Positions 1 to 6,215 of a stretch of 6,532 nt of DNA are shown here, in pieces. The position numbers and the translations under genes are program-made. The stretch's first letter is position 1. Each line of letters opens with the position of its first letter. The notes under the pieces are model-generated. The model made no database searches. It saw nothing but the letters and a program-made list of their open reading frames with translations, and was not told the origin of the DNA. This DNA is from an uncultured Prevotella sp. (GTDB taxonomy: Bacteria; Bacteroidota; Bacteroidia; Bacteroidales; Bacteroidaceae), in assembly GCA_947072805.1 (NCBI GenBank), contig CAMTJK010000173.1:1-6532 (forward strand), written 5' to 3'.

Positions 1-29
1 ATTAACACACGTTAAAGTAAACATTTTTC
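1..29 (+). repeat. Left copy of a terminal inverted repeat flanking the gene block
   Basis: Bases 1-21 are a perfect reverse complement of 6336-6356. After one mismatch at position 22 the match continues for seven more bases, giving 28 of 29 against 6328-6356, and weaker AT-rich similarity runs to about position 44. The outer part holds the dyad TTAAC-ACAC-GTTAA. The octamer AAAGTAAA within it recurs at 33-40 and 227-234. The window begins at the repeat, so its outer boundary cannot be seen. Both copies point inward around the gene block, as the ends of a mobile element or two copies of a dispersed intergenic repeat would. No transposase lies between them and recA is a core gene, so the dispersed repeat is the better guess. 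Confidence 0.75.
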
Positions 30-293
30 ATAAAAGTAAATAAATGTTATACGTGCCAGATCACGCTGTTTTCATGATACGTAAAGGACGGTTTGCCGAT
101 AACTTTTAATGACCGTTAATTCGTCTTGTCTTCATAGTATGGCGGACGTAACGCTGATGGCATAATAGGCTATGTGGAGATGAAGCGGAAAGCAAGATGA
201 TATGCAGAGAGGCAAAAATGATGTAAAAAGTAAATATAACATACCCTGAGAATGCCTTTTTGCTGTATAATGACCTATTTGGGTTTAATTATT
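30..293. other. Non-coding AT-rich region upstream of the first gene
   Basis: I see no credible gene here on either strand. The stretch holds an 11-base direct repeat, AAAAGTAAATA, at 32-42 and 226-236, related in sequence to the inner edge of the left terminal repeat. No TAnnTTTG-type promoter is visible on the plus strand before 294, and no CAAAnnTA (the same element on the minus strand) is seen. An ATG at 252 is in frame with the first gene but has no recognisable ribosome binding region and lies upstream of the promoter, so it is probably not used. Confidence 0.6.
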
Positions 294-324
294 TTTGATT
301 TTCGCTCCATTTGCACTATCTTTG
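294..324 (+). promoter_or_regulatory. Bacteroidetes-type promoter, TTTG-N19-TATCTTTG
   Basis: The -33 element TTTG is at 294-297 and the -7 element TATCTTTG at 317-324, separated by 19 bases. Both match the consensus used by the primary sigma factor of Bacteroidetes, and the spacing lies in the usual 19-21 range. Transcription should start a few bases beyond 324, around 328-332, which is on or next to the ATG at 330. The mRNA would then have almost no 5' leader. With no clear promoter before the next two genes, this one may also drive the polyamine dehydrogenase and recA. Confidence 0.75.
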
Positions 325-329
325 CATAT

Positions 330-926
330 ATGAACTACAATCCGAACGACAGCAAATGGAGCGAGAATGTGATACTTATCGACGCCGACTACGTGGATAA
401 GGTGGCATTCGACCTTACCGTGAATTTCGAAAGAATGATAGGACGGCGAATACCTAAAGCCGACACGGCACTATGGCTGGAATGTATAGCACTCGACGGA
501 GGCCTGCGGGAAGGGAATCACGAAACGCAGGTGGTAATGATACACGGTAGCAGACGGCACGGCATGGAAAACTTCACACCCGGAAACTTCGCCGAAGAGC
601 TTGACGGCAAAGCATTCAAGGGCAATCTCGGAGAATTTCTAATCAGCGCACTGCCCGTGGAAGAGGGCATGACAACAGCTGCCGACCTCTTCGTGGAATC
701 GCTCGAGGTGATAGCCAACAGCAAGGAGGCTAAACGGATAATGGTAGTACCCGACGCCGAAAAGGCCTACGACCGCATAAGGGAAAGCATGAAACACGTG
801 GACGACGACAGCAAACGCATCACGGTGTTTGCCATGCAGCCAATGGCAGGGGGCAACTTCCGACAGGAGATTCTCGGATATTCGCTCATGCAGGCACTGG
901 GCATAAGGGCCGACGAAATAAGATAA
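330..926 (+). CDS. Conserved Bacteroidales protein of unknown function (possibly DUF6621 family)
   Basis: This encodes 198 residues from the ATG at 330. I chose this start because the promoter -7 element ends at 324, so the in-frame ATG at 252 would not be on that transcript, and the 26 extra residues (a hydrophobic, Phe/Ile-rich run) look like translated promoter DNA. The protein is soluble and acidic, with no signal peptide or membrane segment. Visible segments are a hydrophobic strand with acidic residues, VILIDADYVD (14-23), a second strand QVVMIHG (67-73), a central helical stretch (about 97-130) and a strand MVVPDAE (138-144). The alternation of strands and helices suggests an alpha/beta fold. 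From memory, unchecked, it resembles a Bacteroidales family named DUF6621. No catalytic residues can be assigned. It is followed after 121 nt by the polyamine dehydrogenase on the same strand, probably in the same transcript. Confidence 0.85.
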   Translation: MNYNPNDSKWSENVILIDADYVDKVAFDLTVNFERMIGRRIPKADTALWLECIALDGGLREGNHETQVVMIHGSRRHGMENFTPGNFAEELDGKAFKGNLGEFLISALPVEEGMTTAADLFVESLEVIANSKEAKRIMVVPDAEKAYDRIRESMKHVDDDSKRITVFAMQPMAGGNFRQEILGYSLMQALGIRADEIR

Positions 927-932
927 ATAAGA

Positions 933-968
933 TACGCGCGCGCGTCACGTACATTAATTATATATATA
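933..968. other. Alternating purine-pyrimidine tract, (CG)5 followed by (AT)n
   Basis: The spacer between the first two genes starts with the perfect 12-base palindrome ACGCGCGCGCGT (934-945) and, after a short mixed stretch, has ATATATATA (960-968). The CG part is of the type that can adopt left-handed DNA under negative supercoiling; the AT part can melt or extrude easily. No U-tract follows, so this is not a normal terminator. The rest of the spacer to 1047 is A-rich, and no TAnnTTTG promoter is visible in it. Confidence 0.5.
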
Positions 969-1047
969 ACAGACAAAGACTGACGCCGCAAAAAACATAA
1001 GAACGGAAAAAATACACTGAACAAACCATAAAAACAGGAAAAGAAAA

Positions 1048-2286
1048 ATGGGAAAAGTATTGATGATTGGCGCCGGTGGCGTGGCTACTGTGGCTGCTTT
1101 CAAGATTGCACAAAACACTGACGTGTTCACCGAATTCATGATTGCAAGCCGACGCAAGGAGAAATGCGACAACATCGTGGACGCTATACACAAGGCAGGA
1201 CACAACATGGACATCAAGACCGCACAGGTGGATGCCGACGATGTGGCACAACTCACGGCTCTGATGAACGACTACAAGCCGGAACTCGTTATCAACCTCG
1301 CCCTGCCTTACCAGGACCTCACCATCATGGAGGCTTGCCTGCAGACAGGATGCAACTATCTCGACACCGCCAACTACGAGCCGAAGGACGAGGCACACTT
1401 CGAATACTCATGGCAGTGGGCTTATAAGGACAAATTCGAAAAAGCAGGTCTTACCGCAATTCTCGGATGCGGATTCGACCCGGGCGTAAGCGGAATATAT
1501 ACTGCATACGCCGCCAAACACCACTTCGACGAAATACACTATCTCGACATCGTGGACTGCAACGCCGGAAACCATCACAAGGCTTTTGCAACCAACTTCA
1601 ACCCGGAAATCAACATACGCGAAATAACACAAAAGGGGCTCTACTACAAGGACGGCGAATGGATAGAAACAGAACCGCTGGAAGTACACAAAGCCCTCAC
1701 CTACCCCAACATCGGACCGAGAGAGAGCTACCTCATGCACCATGAAGAGCTGGAAAGCCTCGTAAAGAACTACCCGACCATAAAGCAGGCACGCTTCTGG
1801 ATGACCTTCGGACAGCAGTACCTGACCTATCTCGATGTAATACAGAACATCGGCATGTCAAGAATAGACGAGATGGAATATGAGGCTCCGCTCGCCGACG
1901 GCTCCGGAAAGACCGCACGCGTGAAAATAGTGCCGCTGCAGTTCCTCAAAGCCGTACTGCCCAACCCACAGGACCTCGGAGAAAACTACGACGGCGAAAC
2001 AAGCATAGGCTGCCGCATACGCGGAATAAAGGACGGCAAAGAGCAGACTTACTACGTGTACAACAACTGCAAGCACCAGGAGGCTTATCGCGAAACGGGC
2101 ATGCAGGGCGTAAGCTACACCACCGGAGTGCCCGCCATGATAGGAGCAATGATGTTCTTCAAGGGACTGTGGCGCAAGCCGGGCGTATGGAACGTGGAAG
2201 AGTTTGATCCGGACCCGTTCATGGAACAGCTCAACAGTCAGGGACTGCCATGGCACGAAGTGTTCGGCGGCGACCTCGAGCTGTAA
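1048..2286 (+). CDS. Carboxynorspermidine/carboxyspermidine dehydrogenase (saccharopine dehydrogenase family)
   Basis: The 412-residue protein belongs to the saccharopine dehydrogenase-like family. It is expected to condense aspartate beta-semialdehyde with putrescine (or diaminopropane), using NADPH, to give carboxyspermidine (or carboxynorspermidine), which a separate decarboxylase (NspC type, not in this window) converts to the polyamine. It should be cytosolic. The N-terminus is a Rossmann dinucleotide-binding strand-turn-helix, VLMIGAGGVA (4-13), and basic residues in ASRRKEK (33-39) are suited to the NADP phosphate. NLALPYQD (83-90), NYLDTANYE (103-111) and GCGFDPGVSG (140-149) are typical of this subfamily. 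The substrate-binding C-terminal part runs from about 150 to 390. Length is normal and the frame is intact. The start is preceded by an A-rich region with AGGAAAAG, usual for Bacteroidetes. The gene lies 69 nt before recA with no promoter seen between. True lysine-pathway saccharopine dehydrogenase is less likely given these motifs; the choice of polyamine product is an inference. Confidence 0.88.
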   Translation: MGKVLMIGAGGVATVAAFKIAQNTDVFTEFMIASRRKEKCDNIVDAIHKAGHNMDIKTAQVDADDVAQLTALMNDYKPELVINLALPYQDLTIMEACLQTGCNYLDTANYEPKDEAHFEYSWQWAYKDKFEKAGLTAILGCGFDPGVSGIYTAYAAKHHFDEIHYLDIVDCNAGNHHKAFATNFNPEINIREITQKGLYYKDGEWIETEPLEVHKALTYPNIGPRESYLMHHEELESLVKNYPTIKQARFWMTFGQQYLTYLDVIQNIGMSRIDEMEYEAPLADGSGKTARVKIVPLQFLKAVLPNPQDLGENYDGETSIGCRIRGIKDGKEQTYYVYNNCKHQEAYRETGMQGVSYTTGVPAMIGAMMFFKGLWRKPGVWNVEEFDPDPFMEQLNSQGLPWHEVFGGDLEL

Positions 2287-2355
2287 TACACCCACAGCCA
2301 AAACAAGGCAACGGCAACGGGAAACCATTCACAAACATGTAACAAAAACAACAAT

Positions 2356-3390
2356 ATGGCTAAGAAAGAAGATAGCAACAGCGCACCGACAGCCGGCAAC
2401 GAAGAGAAGCTGAAAGCACTGCAGGCAGCAATGTCGAAGATAGAAAAAGACTTTGGCAAAGGCTCTATAATGAAACTCGGCGACGAGAACATCGAAAACG
2501 TAGAAGTAATACCCACAGGAAGCCTCGGGCTGAACGTGGCTCTGGGTGTGGGCGGTTATCCGCGCGGACGTATAATAGAGATATACGGTCCGGAATCGTC
2601 GGGTAAGACCACACTTGCCATACACGCCATAGCCGAAGCGCAGAAGCTGGGCGGCATAGCTGCCTTCATAGATGCAGAACACGCCTTCGACCGCTTCTAT
2701 GCCGAGAAGCTCGGCGTGGACGTAAACAACCTGTGGATATCACAGCCCGACAACGGCGAACAGGCTCTGGAGATAGCCGACCAACTGATACGCTCGTCGG
2801 CAATAGACATTCTCGTGGTAGACTCCGTGGCTGCACTCACACCGAAGAAGGAAATAGAGGGAGACATGGGCGACAGCGCCGTGGGACTGCAAGCACGACT
2901 GATGAGCCAGGCCCTGCGCAAGCTGACCAGCAGCATAAGCAAGACCAACACCACCTGCATCTTTATCAACCAGCTGCGCGAGAAGATAGGAATAATGTTC
3001 GGCAACCCCGAAACGACAACCGGAGGCAACGCGCTGAAATTCTACTCAAGCGTACGCTTAGACATACGCAAGGTGACCGTACTGAAAGACGGCGACCGCA
3101 CATATGGCAACCAGGTGCGCGTGAAGGTGGTTAAGAACAAGGTGGCTCCTCCCTTCCGCAAGGCAGAGTTTGAAATAACATTCGGTGAAGGCATATCGAA
3201 GATTGGTGAGATAGTAGACCTTGGAGTGGAGTACGGCATAATACAGAAGAGCGGCTCGTGGTTCTCATACAACACCGCAAAGCTCGCACAGGGACGCGAT
3301 GCCACAAAAGCCCTGCTGAAAGACAATCCCGAACTGTGCGACGAGCTGGAGGCTCTCATCATGAAAGCCATAGCCGACAAGGAAGGATAA
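2356..3390 (+). CDS. recA: Recombinase A, DNA repair and recombination ATPase
   Basis: This is a full-length RecA of 344 residues. It forms helical filaments on single-stranded DNA, catalyses homologous pairing and strand exchange using ATP, and in many bacteria stimulates LexA self-cleavage. The order is canonical: N-terminal oligomerisation helix (about 16-45, with KALQAAMSKIEKDFGKGSIM), Walker A GPESSGKTT (78-86), catalytic glutamate E108 in FIDAEHA, Walker B ILVVDSVAAL (152-161), loop L1 around EIEGDMGDS (166-174), and loop L2 from FINQLREKIG to the GNPETTTGGNALKF segment (203-229), with the sensor glutamine Q206. The C-terminal domain ends at DKEG, without the long acidic tail of Escherichia coli RecA. 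The upstream region is A-rich without a strong Shine-Dalgarno, and no SOS-box-like palindrome or TAnnTTTG promoter is seen in the 69-nt gap, so expression may come from upstream. Isoleucine is coded by ATA in 25 of 31 cases by my hand count. Confidence 0.98.
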   Translation: MAKKEDSNSAPTAGNEEKLKALQAAMSKIEKDFGKGSIMKLGDENIENVEVIPTGSLGLNVALGVGGYPRGRIIEIYGPESSGKTTLAIHAIAEAQKLGGIAAFIDAEHAFDRFYAEKLGVDVNNLWISQPDNGEQALEIADQLIRSSAIDILVVDSVAALTPKKEIEGDMGDSAVGLQARLMSQALRKLTSSISKTNTTCIFINQLREKIGIMFGNPETTTGGNALKFYSSVRLDIRKVTVLKDGDRTYGNQVRVKVVKNKVAPPFRKAEFEITFGEGISKIGEIVDLGVEYGIIQKSGSWFSYNTAKLAQGRDATKALLKDNPELCDELEALIMKAIADKEG

Positions 3391-3436
3391 GCCCCAACAG
3401 GTCCAGACCGCAAAAAGGTATTTTTTTTGATAATGT

Positions 3437-3444
3437 TATATTTG
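3437..3444 (+). promoter_or_regulatory. Possible -7 element TATATTTG upstream of the acyltransferase gene
   Basis: TATATTTG fits the Bacteroidetes -7 consensus TAnnTTTG. No TTTG is found 19-21 bases upstream; the nearest one ends at 3429, only seven bases away, so the -33 element is missing or degenerate. If it is used, transcription would begin near 3450, at the outer edge of the inverted repeat that starts at 3448, and the acyltransferase mRNA would have a leader of about 140 nt. Confidence 0.4.
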
Positions 3445-3447
3445 CCC

Positions 3448-3558
3448 TTCATGCCATTTTCGCCTCTCAGTGCACCAGCTTGCTTCCCGCTTCAGTTCGG
3501 TTATGCCCACGACAAAGCGGTTGCATGCCCGCACACAGACAGACGGAAATGGCATGAA
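3448..3558 (+). repeat. Long inverted repeat enclosing a nested hairpin; candidate structured leader
   Basis: The arms are TTCATGCCATTTTCG (3448-3462) and CGGAAATGGCATGAA (3544-3558). They match at 14 of 15 positions in DNA, and as RNA all 15 pair because the one mismatch becomes a G-U pair. The 81-nt interior contains a second stem: TGC plus CCGCTT (3481-3483, 3487-3492) against AAGCGG plus GCA (3515-3520, 3523-3525), with a small internal loop. The region lies between recA and the acyltransferase gene, 29 nt before its start codon. It could be a structured 5' leader, a small RNA, or the remains of a short inverted-repeat element. I see no clear target-site duplication and do not recognise a known RNA family. 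Confidence 0.6.
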
Positions 3559-3587
3559 ATTTAATAACCTGTTCAGAATAGTGCGAC

Positions 3588-4604
3588 ATGAAGCAGCAAC
3601 GCATTGAATTTGTAGACCTTGCAAAGGGGTTATGCATATCGCTGGTGGTGATGTATCACGTGTTCGGACTGTCGTCGGGCAAGTATCTCGACATTATCAA
3701 CCTTTTCAGAATGCCACTATACTTCGTGCTGTCGGGAATATTCTTCAAGCCGTCGTACGGCTTCAAGGTGTTCCTGAAAAAGAAGATAAACAAGCTGCTT
3801 ATACCTTTCCTTATAACACTTGCGGCAATATCTGTTCCGGGTGCCTTCCTGCTCGACTATATTCAGCACAAGCCGACAGACATTTGGGATTTCTTGCCCG
3901 ACAATCATCTTCATATCCCCATTTACATATCCATTGCTTCGTGGTTTCTGTTGTGCCTGTTCAATCTGAACATGCTCTTCTTCGCACTGTTCAAGATATG
4001 CAAAGGCAAGATGATGGCAATGGCTGTATGCGCATGCTGCATGGGCGCAGTGGGATATGTCTTCGGCAAAGAGGGCATAATACTGCCTCTCTGGCTGGAC
4101 AGCACAATGACTGCCGCACCGTTTTTCATGGCAGGCATTTTTATAAAGAACAGCACTTCTATACTGGAAGAGAATTACAACAGCCGTCTGACACGCATTG
4201 CCACCGTGGCCCTGCTGCTGTTGCTGGCGGTCCACACCATTGACGTGTCGCCGGAAAAAGCTACATTATCGTACAAGGACAACGTTTTCAGCATAAACAT
4301 GGCAAGTCTTTATCTGGGAGGAATATGCGGTTTTCTGCTGATATTCATCATATCAAAGTATCTGGAAAGGTTGCCCATATTCTCATACATCGGCAGATAC
4401 AGCATAGTGGTGCTCATCACACATCAGATATATCTCTTCATCTTACACAACGTGCTGTATCAGCTGGGCATGCCGCAAGACAACATATATCTGAACATCG
4501 CAGTCTTCATATTAATAATTCTGCTGGAATTGCCTACAATAAAATATGGCATAAAGTATTGCCCGTACTGGTTTGCCCAGAAAGACCTGCTGGTTGGCAA
4601 ATAA
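3588..4604 (+). CDS. Integral membrane acyltransferase, acyltransferase-3 family
   Basis: The protein has 338 residues and about ten hydrophobic segments, so it sits in the inner membrane. Members of this family transfer acyl groups, often acetyl or succinyl, to sugars of surface polysaccharides, lipopolysaccharide or other envelope molecules. The diagnostic N-terminal pattern is present: R5, D10, K13-G14 and the conserved histidine H24 in RIEFVDLAKGLCISLVVMYH (5-24), followed by FRMPLYFVLSGIFF (40-53) and a cluster of lysines facing the cytosol (60-69). Family length is typically 330-400 residues, so this is complete. The start is chosen because the core motif begins five residues later. No polysaccharide synthesis gene is adjacent, so the acceptor cannot be named. 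A -7-like element and a structured region lie upstream. The gene converges with the next one, leaving 140 nt between stop codons. Confidence 0.9.
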   Translation: MKQQRIEFVDLAKGLCISLVVMYHVFGLSSGKYLDIINLFRMPLYFVLSGIFFKPSYGFKVFLKKKINKLLIPFLITLAAISVPGAFLLDYIQHKPTDIWDFLPDNHLHIPIYISIASWFLLCLFNLNMLFFALFKICKGKMMAMAVCACCMGAVGYVFGKEGIILPLWLDSTMTAAPFFMAGIFIKNSTSILEENYNSRLTRIATVALLLLLAVHTIDVSPEKATLSYKDNVFSINMASLYLGGICGFLLIFIISKYLERLPIFSYIGRYSIVVLITHQIYLFILHNVLYQLGMPQDNIYLNIAVFILIILLELPTIKYGIKYCPYWFAQKDLLVGK

Positions 4605-4678
4605 TGTAGGGAACAGACAATACAAGCGCAGCCGTGAGAGAGGTGACGTAAAGTTCCCAATGTGAGAAAGGCGTGAAC

Positions 4679-4701
4679 GTGATATAGAAGCACCATATCA
4701 C
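4679..4701. repeat. Seven-base-pair hairpin between convergent genes; possible weak terminator
   Basis: GTGATAT (4679-4685) and ATATCAC (4695-4701) are perfect inverted repeats with a nine-base loop. A further copy of the right-arm core, TATCAC at 4713-4718, would allow an alternative, longer-looped pairing. The position between two convergent stop codons fits a bidirectional terminator, but the stem is AT-rich and the nearest T-runs (TTGTTTTA at 4707-4714 on plus, GCCTTTCTC on minus) are offset from it, so an intrinsic terminator is only a guess. The same spacer also has GGGAAC/GTTCCC (4609-4614, 4653-4658) and an imperfect direct repeat, GTGAGAGAGG/GTGAGAAAGG (4634, 4662). Confidence 0.35.
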
Positions 4702-4744
4702 CGGCGTTGTTTTATCACATTATATATATGTATGGCCTGCAATT

Positions 4745-6049
4745 TCAGCGATAATGCACCTTGAGGACTCTTCCTGACGAGCTGAACTTCACAACCACAC
4801 CATTGTCATATATCCAGTCAAAACGACCATTGCCCGTGGAAATCTTGCGCTTGGGACTGCCCTTTGCCAGACGCACCTCCTCTTTGGTGTAGCCCACGCC
4901 AACCTTACCCTGTCTGATCATCTGACGATGAGCCACCGGCACCTTTTCTATGCCTGACTGCCCCGTACCGAAGATGTACATGAAGTAATCTTCACTGTAG
5001 CCGTCTATGTCGCCAGCCACATTCTCATTGACAAAGGTAACCTTCTTGGTGTATGTCTTCTGCGCCTCGATGCCCTTGAGTGTCAATATGACATAATTGG
5101 AGTTGCTCAACGACTGGACTCCTGCAATGGTAAACGACGTAAGGCGAGGCACATTGACCACCTTGTCTTCCTCATCATACATGGTCGATGCATACTTGGT
5201 GTAAACCACATTGCCAATATATTGGGTATAGGCTGCTGATGCTGACACATTGGCATCTACCATCTCAAACGAGCCCTTAAACAAGTACTGCTCCTTATCC
5301 ATGATAAACTCGTCGTCGCGCATGCCACAGTTCGTCTTGCTTATAGCCACATTCTGATAAAACTCCTTGCCGTCCTTGTCTTCTACAATAATCTTGACAG
5401 GATAGTTTCTCGTACCCACGCCGACAGCACGTACCGTAACCTCAGTGTTCTTAGGTATCGACACCTCTTCGTACACATCGCCCTCATACTGGGTATCAAC
5501 GCGGTAAACCTTTCCCTTGGTGTACAGTTTCATGCCTATAAGCTTGGAACGTGCAATGTCCACATCGCCAAGATAAGCCAACGTGGGCACGCCGGACTTG
5601 CCATAACAGTGGTCTTCAAAGGTTCCGTTGGATATCTCATAGTAATAATCCAGGCTGTCGTCCTTGCAATAAAAATTGATGTGTGTCTTGCCATTGGCGG
5701 CAACATTGTGATTCTTATATACCATAATCTTATGCCTCAGCCGTCCGCTGCTAACCTCCTTGCCCGTGGCAGCATTGCAAAACGTGTTTACAATAAGATC
5801 GTACTTCTCAGGCATAACCATAAATTCCATGCCTTCCTTCCAGTCACAAAGGCTGTGATAAGGGAAATTTTCGGTTATAAAATCGGCAGGTTCCTCTTTC
5901 TCCCCCGCCTCCGATTCGTCACTTTTTACCTCGGTCTTGACCTGCTTCTTGGCTCCGCGGGTCTTTACGATATATGAATTCTGCGCATTTGCGCCAATAA
6001 AATAAGCTGTAAGAGCTGAAAAGAATACCGATAAAAAAAACTTTTTCAT
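4745..6049 (-). CDS. Exported protein of unknown function with a BamE/SmpA-like C-terminal segment
   Basis: The protein has 434 residues. It starts with a clear Sec signal peptide: MKK, a hydrophobic core (about 4-19) and the cleavage motif ANA (20-22) before QN. No lipobox cysteine is present, so a periplasmic or surface-associated soluble protein is expected. A charged Lys/Glu-rich linker occupies roughly 30-56. The body (57-360) is rich in predicted beta strand, with five cysteines (C68, C91, C128, C148, C241), and I recognise no family in it. The last 57 residues (378-434) read like the small BamE/SmpA-type fold: VGYTKEEVRLAKGSP (384-398), then FDWIYDNGVVVKFSSSGRV (410-428), matching the pattern of G-T-K-E-E-V, G-x-P, W-x-Y and F-x-x-x-G-x-V. 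That fold often mediates protein contacts in the envelope, but assembly-machinery function is not implied. The gene has its own promoter at 6178-6210 and a leader of about 120 nt, with no Shine-Dalgarno and a TTTGATTTGAT stretch before the ATG. Confidence 0.88.
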   Translation of the reverse strand: MKKFFLSVFFSALTAYFIGANAQNSYIVKTRGAKKQVKTEVKSDESEAGEKEEPADFITENFPYHSLCDWKEGMEFMVMPEKYDLIVNTFCNAATGKEVSSGRLRHKIMVYKNHNVAANGKTHINFYCKDDSLDYYYEISNGTFEDHCYGKSGVPTLAYLGDVDIARSKLIGMKLYTKGKVYRVDTQYEGDVYEEVSIPKNTEVTVRAVGVGTRNYPVKIIVEDKDGKEFYQNVAISKTNCGMRDDEFIMDKEQYLFKGSFEMVDANVSASAAYTQYIGNVVYTKYASTMYDEEDKVVNVPRLTSFTIAGVQSLSNSNYVILTLKGIEAQKTYTKKVTFVNENVAGDIDGYSEDYFMYIFGTGQSGIEKVPVAHRQMIRQGKVGVGYTKEEVRLAKGSPKRKISTGNGRFDWIYDNGVVVKFSSSGRVLKVHYR

Positions 6050-6177
6050 ATCAAATCAAATCAACATTACCGTTAATCTTAAAAAAACAAACACACAGAT
6101 GCAAACCGGAGCGAACACTTCCGAACCTGAATTTTCGCCCATACCCGACATGCGCCGGGACGCAGCCCACATCTATG

Positions 6178-6210
6178 CAAAGGTAAATATTTTTTTCCAA
6201 TCTTGTCAAT
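6178..6210 (-). promoter_or_regulatory. Promoter of the exported-protein gene, ATTG-N21-TACCTTTG
   Basis: On the minus strand the -7 element is TACCTTTG (6185-6178), a full match to TAnnTTTG. At 21 bases upstream is ATTG (6210-6207), one base off the TTTG -33 element. Transcription should start near 6170-6174, giving a 5' leader of about 120 nt that runs to the ATG at 6049. The leader contains a short CCCG/CGGG pairing near 6144-6159 but nothing I recognise as a riboswitch. Confidence 0.7.
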
Positions 6211-6215
6211 TACGC

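Noticed and set aside
89..97. CGGTTTGCC shared between the left flank and 6471-6479
   Set aside because: It is a nine-base direct match without extension and in a different arrangement from the inverted terminal repeats, so chance is adequate.
252..329. Upstream in-frame ATG extending the first gene by 26 residues
   Set aside because: It precedes the consensus promoter, lacks a ribosome binding region, and the extra residues translate the promoter itself.
2337..2342. Start-stop pair ATGTAA shortly before recA
   Set aside because: A single ATG followed by a stop in an A-rich gap is expected by chance, and nothing else suggests regulation by it.
3401..3428. T8 run after recA as an intrinsic terminator
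   Set aside because: The only stems before it are three to four base pairs (GGTC/GACC with a two-base loop, or ACC/GGT), too weak to call.
3258..3557. Plus-strand 99-codon frame overlapping the end of recA
   Set aside because: It is a shadow frame of recA running into the non-coding spacer, with no family resemblance and no start signals.
3717..4235. Long minus-strand frame opposite the acyltransferase gene
   Set aside because: The composition (Gln, His and Arg runs) is that of an antisense shadow, and the opposite strand carries clear acyltransferase motifs.
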